This document shows positions 25,523 to 33,773 of a stretch of DNA of 64,000 bases, in pieces. The position numbers and the translations under genes were made by a program. The DNA lies in assembly GCF_017742835.1 (NCBI RefSeq), contig NZ_CP072392.1, positions 4,239,695 to 4,303,694 on the forward strand. The letters run 5' to 3'. The stretch comes from Aquabacter sp. L1I39 (lineage in GTDB: Bacteria; Pseudomonadota; Alphaproteobacteria; Rhizobiales; Xanthobacteraceae). Below the pieces are notes generated by a model, which was given only the letters and a program-made list of their open reading frames with translations, ran no database searches and was not told where the DNA came from. Numbering within the stretch: position 1 is the stretch's first letter; each line of letters opens with the position of its first letter.

Positions 25523-26761
25523 ATGGGCGGGAACCTCGCGGCCGCACGCCGCGCCATCATCATCGGCGGCTCCATGGCGGGCCTGTTTGCCGCGCTGCTG
25601 CTGCGCCGGGCTGGGTGGCAGGTGCAGGTCTATGAGCGGACGGGCAGCGAATTGTCGGGTCGTGGCGCCGGCATCGTCACCCATGCGGAGCTGCTCGACC
25701 TCATGCATGCGTGCGGTGTCGATGCGGCGGATGCCCGTGTGGGCGTGCATGTGGCGGGGCGCCGGGTGTTTGCCCGCGACGGCCATCTCAGCCACGAACT
25801 GCCGCTTGAGCAACTCGTGACCTCCTGGGGCCACCTCTACGGCCTGCTGCGGGCAGTGCTGCCCGACGAGACCTATCATCACGGCTTTGATCTCGCGCGG
25901 GTGGAAGACGGACCGAACGGCGTCCGCGCCCATTTCACCGACGGCCGCGTGGCGGAAGGCGACCTTCTGGTGGGTGCGGATGGCATCTATTCCACCGTGC
26001 GGGCGCAGTTCCTGCCACAGGCCGAGCCCGCTTATGCCGGCTATATCGCCTGGCGGGGGATGGTGGGCGAAAGCGAGCTGAGCGAGGCCACCCGCGCCGA
26101 TCTGTGCGACCATTTCGCCTTCACCTTGCCCGCCACCGAGCAGATGCTGGGCTATCCGGTGGCCGGTCCTGACGAATCCATGGCGCGGGGGCAACGCCGC
26201 TTCAATTTTGTCTGGTACCGGCCGGCGCCGCCGGACGTGCTGAAGGACCTGCTGACGGACAGCGACGGCGTCTCCCACCCCGTCTCCATTCCGCCGAACC
26301 GCATCCGGCCCGAGGTCGTCGCCGCCGCCCGGAAGGCGGCGCGGGAGACTCTGTCACCACAATTCGCCGAGGTGGTGGAGCGCACGGTCCAGCCTTTCAT
26401 TCAGGTGATCCGGGATCTGGAGACTCCTCGGCTGGACCTTGCCCCACACACCGTCATTCTCGGCGATGCCGCCTTCGTGGCACGGCCTCACGTTGGCATG
26501 GGGGTCACCAAGGCGGCGAGCGATGCGGCCGAACTGGTGGCGGCGCTGGAGCGGCACGGCCGCGACATTCCCGCCGCACTGGCGGATTTCTCCCGCACGC
26601 GGGTCGCCTATGGCGAGGCGGTGGTGCGCCGCGCCCGGCGCCTCGGCGCCTACATGCAGACCGAGCCGCTGAGCGCCGAAGACAGGGCTGCGGCCGAGCA
26701 TCACCGCCAGCCGGAATGCGTCATGGCGGAAACGGCCGTGGCCGTGGGCATCGCCGCCTGA
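25523..26761 (+). CDS. FAD-dependent aromatic monooxygenase (PHBH family, dihydroxypyridine-hydroxylase-like)
   Basis: A 412-residue flavoprotein hydroxylase. The FAD fold begins AIIIGGSMAGLFAALLLRRA and continues with the E of VYERT. LLVGADGIYSTVR is the DG motif for FAD/NADPH. VILGDAAFVARPHVGMGVTKA is the second FAD site, with the P-H-x-G-x-G loop. The middle substrate domain (about 170-290) is of the type seen in 2,6-dihydroxypyridine 3-monooxygenases. It probably hydroxylates a hydroxylated aromatic or N-heteroaromatic ring in the cytoplasm. It is followed 20 bp later by a cupin gene and preceded by operator candidates A and B. Confidence 0.85.
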   Translation: MGGNLAAARRAIIIGGSMAGLFAALLLRRAGWQVQVYERTGSELSGRGAGIVTHAELLDLMHACGVDAADARVGVHVAGRRVFARDGHLSHELPLEQLVTSWGHLYGLLRAVLPDETYHHGFDLARVEDGPNGVRAHFTDGRVAEGDLLVGADGIYSTVRAQFLPQAEPAYAGYIAWRGMVGESELSEATRADLCDHFAFTLPATEQMLGYPVAGPDESMARGQRRFNFVWYRPAPPDVLKDLLTDSDGVSHPVSIPPNRIRPEVVAAARKAARETLSPQFAEVVERTVQPFIQVIRDLETPRLDLAPHTVILGDAAFVARPHVGMGVTKAASDAAELVAALERHGRDIPAALADFSRTRVAYGEAVVRRARRLGAYMQTEPLSAEDRAAAEHHRQPECVMAETAVAVGIAA

Positions 26762-26781
26762 ACACCAAAGGGAGAGACGCC

Positions 26782-27225
26782 ATGGGACATCATGTGATCG
26801 AAACCTGGCCGGAGGCGCCGGCGGCATGGGACGCAGGCCTTCGGGCCGAATTCGCGGCGCGGGTCGGCATGGGCCAGGTGGGCTCGCGTCTCGTTTCACA
26901 GACCGATCGGGTGCGGGTATGGCATCTGGCTCTGCAGCCGGGCCAGCGCATCGCCTTCCATACCCATGTGCTCGACTATTTCTGGACCGCCGTCACGGAT
27001 GGCTCCGCCCGCTCTCACTATGGGGATGGCCGCATCGCGGACGTGACCTACCAAGCGGGCGATACCCGCCATTTCAACTTTCCCGCCGGCGGATTCATGA
27101 TTCATGACCTGGAAAACACCGGCGACACCGAGCTTGTCTTCACCACGGTGGAGTTTCTCGACAGCGCCAACGCCCCGCTTCCTCTCCCGCAGGAGGTGAC
27201 CGACCATCTGCGGAATGCCGCCTGA
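26782..27225 (+). CDS. Cupin-domain protein
   Basis: A 147-residue protein with a single cupin barrel. VRVWHLALQPGQRIAFHTHV carries the first motif with the paired His, and GDTRHFNFPAGGFMIHDLENTG contains the second. Its position 20 bp downstream of the ring monooxygenase, with GGGAGA before the ATG, suggests co-transcription and a role as a small dioxygenase, isomerase or accessory protein in the same pathway. The exact reaction cannot be told. Confidence 0.8.
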   Translation: MGHHVIETWPEAPAAWDAGLRAEFAARVGMGQVGSRLVSQTDRVRVWHLALQPGQRIAFHTHVLDYFWTAVTDGSARSHYGDGRIADVTYQAGDTRHFNFPAGGFMIHDLENTGDTELVFTTVEFLDSANAPLPLPQEVTDHLRNAA

Positions 27226-27298
27226 GGCGGCAACAACGGGCGTCCGCGGGGACCTGAATGCCGGGCTAGCCATTAGCCTGATTTATGGTCTCGATCAT

Positions 27299-27310
27299 AA
27301 ATGATCATTT
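27299..27310. promoter_or_regulatory. TetR operator candidate C, upstream of the TRAP transporter
   Basis: AAATGATCATTT is a perfect 12-bp palindrome about 200 bp before the dctP-like start. It shares CAAATGATCA (read on the minus strand) with site B and is preceded by a further GATCAT. Confidence 0.5.
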
Positions 27311-27508
27311 GGCCATCTGGCCGGGCGGCCCTTAGAAATGAGCATCCGGTGCAAAGATGCGCTGCTCGGCCCATTCAGGGGTGGGCCGGATGCCGTGATT
27401 TTCCAGAGCCGCTCGACCGCGCGCTCCCTCGCTTTATCGATCAGGCGAAAAGGCTGCCGAAAATCGTGCGGCCAGAATCAAGAAAATGGTCCGGGAGGAA
27501 AACAAGAC

Positions 27509-28579
27509 ATGCGAAATCTGCTTCGAATCTCCGCCCTTTCCGCTGCGCTCATGGCGGGCATGGCGGGATTTGCGCACGCTGACACGTTTAGGCTTCGGAT
27601 TGCATCCGGTCACCCTGCGGTGAATACGTATGTGAATCTGATGCAGACCTTCTTCGTGCCGGAGGTCACCAAGCGTGTCGCCGAGCGTACCAGCCACAAG
27701 ATCGAATTCGTGGAGGGCTATGGCGGCTCCATGGTGAAGGTGGCGGACACGCTGGAGGGCGTGCAGTCCGGTATCATCGACATTGGCGGCTATTGCTTCT
27801 GCTTCGAGCCCTCGAACCTGCCGCTGCAGGCCTTCCAGGTGATGTTGCCCTTCTCTTCCATGAGCTCGGAAGTCTCAGTGAAGGTGGCGCGCGAGGTGTA
27901 CGACAAGGTGCCGTACATGCGCGAAGTGTTCGAGAAGAAGTTCAATCAGAAGCTCATCGCCCTGATCTCGGACAATGGCTACAACCTGACCACCACGTTC
28001 GACTGGAACACGGTCTCCGATCTCAAGGGGCGCAAGCTCGCGGGCGCTGGCCTGAACCTGAAATGGCTGGAATATGCCGGCGCCATCCCGGTGCAGTCCT
28101 CGCTGCCGGAGGCCTACACCTCCATGCAGACAGGCGTCTATAACGGCTGGATCATGTTCCCCTCGGGCGTCGTCAACTTCAAGCTGTTCGAGGTCTCGCC
28201 CTATTATACCGAGACCGGCTTCGGAGCCATCACCTGGCACGGCATGACCATCAACAAGGCCCGCTTCGACAAGCTGCCGAAGGACGTGCAGGATATCATC
28301 CTGGAGGTCGCGCGCGAGTTCGAGGCCAAGACCGGCACGGTCAATGACGCCAATTATCCCAAGCAGATCGCGCAGCTGAAGGAACTGGGCGCAAAGGTGA
28401 AGACGGCCGTGCCCGATTCCGTCCGCATCGAATGGGCCACCTCGCTGAAGGATTGGCCGAAGGAGAAGGCGCAGGAACTGGACAAGGCCGGGCTGCCCGC
28501 CACCGAAGTCCTCTCCATGGCCATGGAGCTCTACGAGAAGCACGGCCACAAATGGCCGGTCCGCTACCAGGTCAAGTGA
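27509..28579 (+). CDS. TRAP transporter substrate-binding protein (DctP family)
   Basis: A 356-residue periplasmic binding protein with a Sec signal (MRNLLRISALSAALMAGMAG, then FAHA) cleaved near residue 25. The DctP domain shows FRLRIASGHPAVNTYV, a conserved Arg region and GMTINKARFDKLPKDVQD. It delivers a carboxylated substrate to the membrane pair encoded next. A GGGAGG site precedes the ATG at 27509; the frame upstream has no signal features. The ligand is probably an organic acid connected with the surrounding aromatic/heterocyclic catabolism. A perfect 13-bp hairpin follows the gene. Confidence 0.92.
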   Translation: MRNLLRISALSAALMAGMAGFAHADTFRLRIASGHPAVNTYVNLMQTFFVPEVTKRVAERTSHKIEFVEGYGGSMVKVADTLEGVQSGIIDIGGYCFCFEPSNLPLQAFQVMLPFSSMSSEVSVKVAREVYDKVPYMREVFEKKFNQKLIALISDNGYNLTTTFDWNTVSDLKGRKLAGAGLNLKWLEYAGAIPVQSSLPEAYTSMQTGVYNGWIMFPSGVVNFKLFEVSPYYTETGFGAITWHGMTINKARFDKLPKDVQDIILEVAREFEAKTGTVNDANYPKQIAQLKELGAKVKTAVPDSVRIEWATSLKDWPKEKAQELDKAGLPATEVLSMAMELYEKHGHKWPVRYQVK

Positions 28580-28594
28580 TGTCTTGATCCCGCG

Positions 28595-28623
28595 CGCCCC
28601 GGATGCCTCAGGCATCCGGGGCG
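28595..28623 (+). terminator. Intra-operon hairpin between the TRAP binding protein and permease genes
   Basis: CGCCCCGGATGCC-tca-GGCATCCGGGGCG, perfect 13-bp arms, 15 nt after the dctP stop and without a T-run. Such hairpins commonly stabilise the binding-protein message or thin out transcription of the membrane genes. Confidence 0.75.
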
Positions 28624-28661
28624 GTGCCCGCTTCATGTTCCTCTTCTCGACAGGTGCGCCC

Positions 28662-29228
28662 ATGTCTTCGCCACTGTCCGCCGCGCCGGGCCGGTCGCGC
28701 GACGCGCATTCCCTGATCGGCACCGTCCTGGATTGGGTGTCGAAGGGTCTGCTTGCCCTCGCCGCGATGCTCGCCTTCCTGCTCTGCTTCGTCGTCTGCG
28801 CCGATGTGATCGGCCGCGTCCTGTTCAGCGCGCCCCTGAAGGGGACGCCGGAGCTGGTTTCCAGCTCCATCGTCATCATCTGCTACCTGCAGGCGAGCTA
28901 CGCCATCCTGTCGGGCGGCATGATGCAGGTGGATGCCTTCACCGTGCACTTCCCGGTGCCGGTTCAGGCCGCGCTCGGCATCATCGGCTCGCTCCTCGGC
29001 GCACTCCTGTTCGGCATGATCTTCTGGGGGTCCATCGACGGCTTCCTGCATGCCTGGACCAGCGGCGAATATGAGGGAGAGGGCGCCCTGCATGTTCCCA
29101 TGTGGCCTGTGCGCCTGTCCGTGCTGGTGGGAACGCTGCTCGCCTGCCTCGGCTACATCCTGCTCGCCTGCCGCCAGATCGTGGCCGCGCGCCGCGCCGA
29201 AGTCATCATCACCGGCGTATCGCACTGA
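28662..29228 (+). CDS. TRAP transporter small permease (DctQ family)
   Basis: A 188-residue inner-membrane protein with four hydrophobic segments (about 25-48, 62-82, 98-122, 145-170), the usual DctQ layout. The conserved E of TPELVSSSIVIICYL lies in the second. It partners the DctM-like channel that starts 10 bp downstream. The ATG at 28662 was chosen because the frame upstream carries the intergenic hairpin; 28635 (ATG) is an alternative. Confidence 0.88.
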   Translation: MSSPLSAAPGRSRDAHSLIGTVLDWVSKGLLALAAMLAFLLCFVVCADVIGRVLFSAPLKGTPELVSSSIVIICYLQASYAILSGGMMQVDAFTVHFPVPVQAALGIIGSLLGALLFGMIFWGSIDGFLHAWTSGEYEGEGALHVPMWPVRLSVLVGTLLACLGYILLACRQIVAARRAEVIITGVSH

Positions 29229-29238
29229 GGAGGCGCCC

Positions 29239-30645
29239 ATGTTCGACGGAACCCAAATGGCGCTGGTGCTCGGCGTCCTGCTTCTCCTCGTCTTCCTCGG
29301 CACCCATATCGCGGTCGCCCTGGGGCTGGCCTCAGCCCTTGGCATCTACCTGATGATGAACGGGGACATGGAGGTGGTGGTCACCTTCATCTCCAATACC
29401 GCCTATGAGGCGATCCGCGACTATATCTTCGCGGTGATCCCGCTCTTCATCCTGATGGGCGAATTCCTGGCCCGTTGCGGCGCCGCGCGGGACCTGTTCG
29501 CCCTGGTCAACCGGGTGACCAAATGGCTGCCCGGACGGCTCGGCATCGCCACCGTCTTCGCCAATGCCATCTTCGCCTTCGTGTCGGGCGTCTCCATCGC
29601 TGCGGCGGCCGCCTTCTCGCGCATCGCCTATCCGGAGATGAAGCGCTACGGCTACAGCCGCCAGTTCTCGCTCGCCTGCATCGCCGGCTCGGCGTGCCTT
29701 GGCATGCTGATCCCGCCCTCCGTGCTGATGATCGTGTGGGGCGTCATCACCGAGCAGTCCATCGGCAGCCTGTTCCTGGCGGGTGTGGTGCCGGGCTTCC
29801 TGGTGGTGGCTGTCTACAGCCTCTACATCGTTGTCTTCGCCTTGCGCTATCCAGCCCTGGTGGGCGAGGCGGCCCGTGGCCCCGAAGTGGTGGGTGTCAC
29901 CGCCTCCGGCGCGGCTGTGGCCGGCATGGGGGGAGGGCGGGCGACGGTTCCCGCGCGCCAGCCTGTGGAGGATGAGGCGTTCGGCAAGTCGCTCGTCGGC
30001 ACGCTGCTGGTGCTTGGCCTGATCCTGAGCGTACTCGGCGGCATCTGGTTCGGCGTCTTCACCCCCACCGAAGGCGCGGGCGTAGGCGCGACGCTCTCCC
30101 TCTTCATCGCCATCGGCCGAGGGATGCGAGCCCGGCAGATCTTCGACGTGGTGCTCAGCGTCGGCCGTACGTCCGCGCCGCTGCTTCTGCTCCTCGTGAT
30201 GGCGCAGCTTTATTCCCGCGTCCTGTCGATGACGGGCATTACAGGAGCAGTGCAGGCCTTCTTCCTCGACACCGGCCTGCCGCCGCTCGCCATCCTCGGC
30301 ATCATGATCTTCATCTGGTTCCTGCTGGGCTGCGTGATCGATTCCATCTCGATCATCCTCCTGACGGTGCCGGTCTTCGCCCCCATCGCGGCGGCGCTCG
30401 GCTATGACCCGCTCGCCTTCGCGCTGATCGGCATCATCGCCATCGAGACTGGTCTGCTGACGCCGCCGTTCGGTATCCTGGTCTTTACGGTGAAGGCCGC
30501 CTTGCCTGACGAGAAAATATCGGTGGGCGAGATCTTCCGGGGGGCCATTCCCTTCTGGATCTGCCTGTTGGTGGTGATCGGCCTTCTGATCGCCTTCCCG
30601 CAGATCGCCACCTGGCTGCCGAACCTCGGCAAGGTGGGCGGATGA
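29239..30645 (+). CDS. TRAP transporter large permease (DctM family)
   Basis: A 468-residue polytopic membrane protein, the ion-coupled channel of the TRAP system. Family features: AVIPLFILMGEFLARCG, FVSGVSIAAAAAFSRIAYPEM, CIAGSACLGMLIPPSVLMIV, FTPTEGAGVGATLSL, and LTPPFGILVFTVKAA near the C-terminus. An extra polar loop of about 35 residues (residues 210-250) separates the two halves. The ATG follows GAGGAGG. Start and stop fit the family (425-470). Confidence 0.93.
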   Translation: MFDGTQMALVLGVLLLLVFLGTHIAVALGLASALGIYLMMNGDMEVVVTFISNTAYEAIRDYIFAVIPLFILMGEFLARCGAARDLFALVNRVTKWLPGRLGIATVFANAIFAFVSGVSIAAAAAFSRIAYPEMKRYGYSRQFSLACIAGSACLGMLIPPSVLMIVWGVITEQSIGSLFLAGVVPGFLVVAVYSLYIVVFALRYPALVGEAARGPEVVGVTASGAAVAGMGGGRATVPARQPVEDEAFGKSLVGTLLVLGLILSVLGGIWFGVFTPTEGAGVGATLSLFIAIGRGMRARQIFDVVLSVGRTSAPLLLLLVMAQLYSRVLSMTGITGAVQAFFLDTGLPPLAILGIMIFIWFLLGCVIDSISIILLTVPVFAPIAAALGYDPLAFALIGIIAIETGLLTPPFGILVFTVKAALPDEKISVGEIFRGAIPFWICLLVVIGLLIAFPQIATWLPNLGKVGG

Positions 30646-30651
30646 GGCATT

Positions 30652-30679
30652 CCGTCCGGCGGCCCTGACGGCCGGGCGG
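30652..30679 (+). terminator. Weak hairpin after the TRAP operon
   Basis: CCGTCCGGC (30652-30660) and GCCGGGCGG (30671-30679) pair with one G-U. No T-run follows. It probably marks the end of dctPQM transcription. Confidence 0.4.
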
Positions 30680-30815
30680 TGGGCAAAAGCGGCCGCAAGA
30701 GCCGTGCCCTCACTTCGACGAGCGACCGGTATTCGGCCCGTGGGACTGCATGTGTTCCGCGAAAGGAGACCTGCGCTCGTCTCTTCTTTTTCTTCAGACC
30801 GATCGGGAGGACTTC

Positions 30816-31643
30816 ATGAGCCAAGTTGAGAAAGTGAAGGTGAACGGCGCCGAGCTTGCGGCGCGCGTCGACGGCGATGCCGGCAAGCCCTGGATCGTCC
30901 TGTCCAATTCCCTCGCCTGCACCCATGAGAGCTGGCGCCTGCAGATGCCGCTTCTCACCAAGACCCACCGGGTGCTGCGCTACGACACCCGCGGCCACGG
31001 CCAGAGCTCCGCACCGCCCGCGCCCTATTCCATGGACCTGTTTGCCTCCGACCTCGTCGGCCTGATGGACCATTACGGGATCGAGAAGGCGGACATTCTC
31101 GGCCTCTCCATGGGCGGCATGACCGCGCTGGGCGTTGCCATCAACCATCCCGGCCGCGTCAACCGGCTGATCTGCTCGGCCGCGCGTTCGGACTCGATCC
31201 CGCCCTTCGTGGACAGCTGGAACACCCGCATCGCCGCCATCCGTGCGGCGGGCGGCATGCAGGGGGTGGTCGACTTCACCATCGAGCGCTGGTTCACCCC
31301 GGGCTTCCGCGACGCCAATCCCGACATCGTGGAAGAGGCCAAGCGCATGATCCTCGCCACCGACATGGAGGGCTACATCGCCTGCGCCGAGGCCCTGAAG
31401 GGGCTCGACTATAAGCGCAGCCTCGGCTCCATCTCGGCGCCGGCTCTCTTCATTGCGGGCGCGCAGGATGGCGGCGCTCCGCCGGCGGCCATGCGCGAGA
31501 TGGCAGCCCTGACCCCCGGTGCCGGTTTCGTCGAGATCGCGCCCGCCTCGCACATCATCATCCTGGAGAATCCGGACGCCTTCAACGCGACCGTGGGCTC
31601 CTGGCTGGCGGGCGAGAACGTCGCGCAGCGCGCCTCCGCCTGA
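30816..31643 (+). CDS. Alpha/beta hydrolase, 3-oxoadipate enol-lactonase-like
   Basis: A 275-residue cytoplasmic hydrolase. WIVLSNSLACTHESW carries the oxyanion region, RYDTRGHGQSSAP is typical of PcaD-like enzymes, and ILGLSMGGMTAL is the nucleophile elbow with the Ser. The acid and His lie in the C-terminal part (AGAQDGG and ASHIIILENP). The family opens lactones or splits C-C bonds in aromatic degradation, so a step after ring cleavage is plausible. The ATG at 30816 has GGGAGGA upstream; GTG/ATG codons upstream in frame lack similarity. Confidence 0.87.
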   Translation: MSQVEKVKVNGAELAARVDGDAGKPWIVLSNSLACTHESWRLQMPLLTKTHRVLRYDTRGHGQSSAPPAPYSMDLFASDLVGLMDHYGIEKADILGLSMGGMTALGVAINHPGRVNRLICSAARSDSIPPFVDSWNTRIAAIRAAGGMQGVVDFTIERWFTPGFRDANPDIVEEAKRMILATDMEGYIACAEALKGLDYKRSLGSISAPALFIAGAQDGGAPPAAMREMAALTPGAGFVEIAPASHIIILENPDAFNATVGSWLAGENVAQRASA

Positions 31644-31649
31644 GGCCTC

Positions 31650-31674
31650 GCCGGCGCGGCCACCCCGCGCCGGC
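31650..31674 (+). terminator. Hairpin after the enol-lactonase-like gene
   Basis: GCCGGCGCGG-ccacc-CCGCGCCGGC, perfect 10-bp arms, 7 nt after the stop and without a T-run. Confidence 0.6.
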
Positions 31675-31778
31675 CTCGCCCAGGGGATTAGCCGGACTGA
31701 TCCGGCGCATCAGAAACAATCATTTCAGTGAATGGCCGGGCCAGATTATCCTGGCTGAAAGCAGTCTGGAGTTGAGCG

Positions 31779-32885
31779 ATGAAGCTCGGTTTCTTCACCA
31801 TGCCGATCCACCCCATCGACAAGGATTGGCGCCAGTCTCTCAAAGAAGATCGTGACGCCTTCATCTTGGCGGATGAGCTTGGTTTCACGGAAGCCTATTG
31901 CGGCGAGCACGTGACCGACCAGGCTGAAAACATCACCTCCTGCGCGATGTTCATGGCCTGGATCGCATCCCACACCAAGCAGATCCGGCTGGGCACGGGC
32001 ACCATCAACATGCCCAACAGCCACCCCGCCAATGTGGCCGGGCAGATCGCCATGCTCGACCATATGCTGGATGGCCGCTTCAATTTCGGCATCAGCCCGG
32101 GCGGGCTGCTCTCCGATGCGGAGGTGTTCGGCAATCTGGACGCCAACCGCAACGAGATGTTCGTGGAGGGCATCAATTCGGTTTTGGCCATCTGGGCCGG
32201 CCAGGCGCCCTACAATATCGAGGGCAAGTATTGGAAGATCACCACGGAGCGGACGATGATGCCGGCCATCGGCCAGGGCATCATGTCAAAGCCGCTCCAG
32301 CAGCCCCATCCGCCCATCGTGGTGACCGTGGTGGCGCCCTATTCCAAGGGCGTGACGGAAGCCGCGTCGCGGGGCTGGCTGCCCATCTCCGCCAACTTCC
32401 TGTTGCCCAAATGGGTGGCCACTCACTGGCCGAAATATGTGGAGGGCTGCGAGCGGGTGGGCCGCGTGGCCGATCCCGCGGACTGGCGCGTGGCCAAGAG
32501 CGTGTTTGTCGCCGATGACCTCGCCACCGCCCGCGAATATGCGCTCGGACCCAAGAGCCCGTATCGCTTCTACTACAATCAGCTTTTGACGAAGATGAAG
32601 GCCAACAAGCGCGCCGACCTCTTCAAGCCCGATCCCAACATGTCAGACGACGACCTGACCATCGAGCGCGTGCTCGACGAACTGGTCATCTGGGGCACGC
32701 CGGACAAGGTGGCCGACGACCTGCTCCGTTTCCAGGAGATCACCGGCCCGTTTGGCACCCTGCTTTATGCGGGCAAGGACTGGGTCGACCGCGACCTTGG
32801 CCGCAAGTCCATGATCCTCCTGGCCGAAAAAGTGGTCCCTCTGGTGGAGGGCCGCGAGGCCCGCGCCCCCAAGGCCGCCGAGTGA
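31779..32885 (+). CDS. Luciferase-like (LLM) flavin-dependent monooxygenase
   Basis: A 368-residue TIM-barrel oxygenase of the bacterial luciferase-like class. Features: MKLGFFTMPIHP, ADELGFTEAYCGEHV, IRLGTGTINMPNSHPANVAG, MLDGRFNFGISPGGLLSDAE and the C-terminal VIWGTPDKVADDLLRFQ. Such enzymes use reduced flavin from a separate reductase; one is encoded at 37171-37671. The substrate is probably a ring or side chain in the local pathway. A terminator with a T-rich tail lies downstream. Confidence 0.88.
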   Translation: MKLGFFTMPIHPIDKDWRQSLKEDRDAFILADELGFTEAYCGEHVTDQAENITSCAMFMAWIASHTKQIRLGTGTINMPNSHPANVAGQIAMLDHMLDGRFNFGISPGGLLSDAEVFGNLDANRNEMFVEGINSVLAIWAGQAPYNIEGKYWKITTERTMMPAIGQGIMSKPLQQPHPPIVVTVVAPYSKGVTEAASRGWLPISANFLLPKWVATHWPKYVEGCERVGRVADPADWRVAKSVFVADDLATAREYALGPKSPYRFYYNQLLTKMKANKRADLFKPDPNMSDDDLTIERVLDELVIWGTPDKVADDLLRFQEITGPFGTLLYAGKDWVDRDLGRKSMILLAEKVVPLVEGREARAPKAAE

Positions 32886-32906
32886 CATATCCTTCCATGT
32901 GACGGT

Positions 32907-32950
32907 GCAACCGGAAGCCCGGCCGGGATTCTGGTTGCGCCTTATTTTCT
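32907..32950 (+). terminator. Rho-independent terminator after the LLM monooxygenase gene
   Basis: GCAACCGGAA (32907-32916) pairs with TTCTGGTTGC (32929-32938) with one G-U, followed by GCCTTATTTTCTT. Confidence 0.75.
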
Positions 32951-33014
32951 TCTGAGCGACACGCGGGCGGGCCGGTGCCGACATGTGTCGGGTGCCGAGA
33001 CGGGATAATCGGGC

Positions 33015-33773
33015 ATGGATCTCGCACCGCAGGTGATCGTCGCGGGGCTGGCGGCGGTCTTCATCATCTCCTTTTCCAAGGGCGCCTTTGGCGGCGGCCT
33101 CGCCGTGGTTGGCATTCCCATCCTCACCTTCGTGATGGACCCGGTGGATGCGGCCGTGGTGCTGGCGCCCCTGCTGCCCCTCATGGACCTCGCAACGCTC
33201 AAGGCCTTTCCGCCCCGCACCTGGTCCATGCCCGATGTGATCTGGATCGCCAGCGGGGTTTTTGCGGGAATGGTGGTGGGCGCATTTCTGCTCGGCGGCT
33301 TGCCGCGCCACTTGAGTGCCGCCTTGATCGGCCTTGCGGTCCTTGCCTTCGCAGCCCGTCAGGTCTTCCTTCGGCCGAAGCCGGGGACGCCGCTGGAGGT
33401 CTCGCCGCCGCGGGCCTTCGGGTGGGGCGCGCTTGGCGGGCTGACCACTTTCCTCGCCAATGCCGGCCAGCCGCCGGTGGCGGTCTATCTCACCCGCCGC
33501 ACCCTCACCAAGACCATGTATGCGGGCACCATGTCGGCGGTCTTCACCATCGCCAATGTCACCCGCCTGCCGCTGATGGCCGCCATCGGCCTCGACCGGC
33601 TGCACCTCTTGGCCTATTCGGCGGCCATGATCCCGGCCATTCCGCTCGGCACCTATTGCGGCCGCAAGCTGCATGACCGGCTCGACCGCGAGCGCCTGTT
33701 CTTCTGCGTCTACGTGATGCTGCTTCTGGTGGGCGCAAAGCTCATCTATGACGGCGTCAGGATGTGGCCATGA
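33015..33773 (+). CDS. TauE/SafE-family membrane transporter
   Basis: A 252-residue membrane protein with about seven to eight hydrophobic segments. The family pattern is seen in FIISFSKGAFGGGLAVVGIPIL (first half) and GWGALGGLTTFLANAGQPPVAVYL (second half), the internal repeat of TauE/SafE proteins. Members export sulfite, sulfoacetate or other anions. Its stop overlaps the next start as ATGA, so it is coupled to the MFS gene. Substrate unknown. Confidence 0.88.
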   Translation: MDLAPQVIVAGLAAVFIISFSKGAFGGGLAVVGIPILTFVMDPVDAAVVLAPLLPLMDLATLKAFPPRTWSMPDVIWIASGVFAGMVVGAFLLGGLPRHLSAALIGLAVLAFAARQVFLRPKPGTPLEVSPPRAFGWGALGGLTTFLANAGQPPVAVYLTRRTLTKTMYAGTMSAVFTIANVTRLPLMAAIGLDRLHLLAYSAAMIPAIPLGTYCGRKLHDRLDRERLFFCVYVMLLLVGAKLIYDGVRMWP

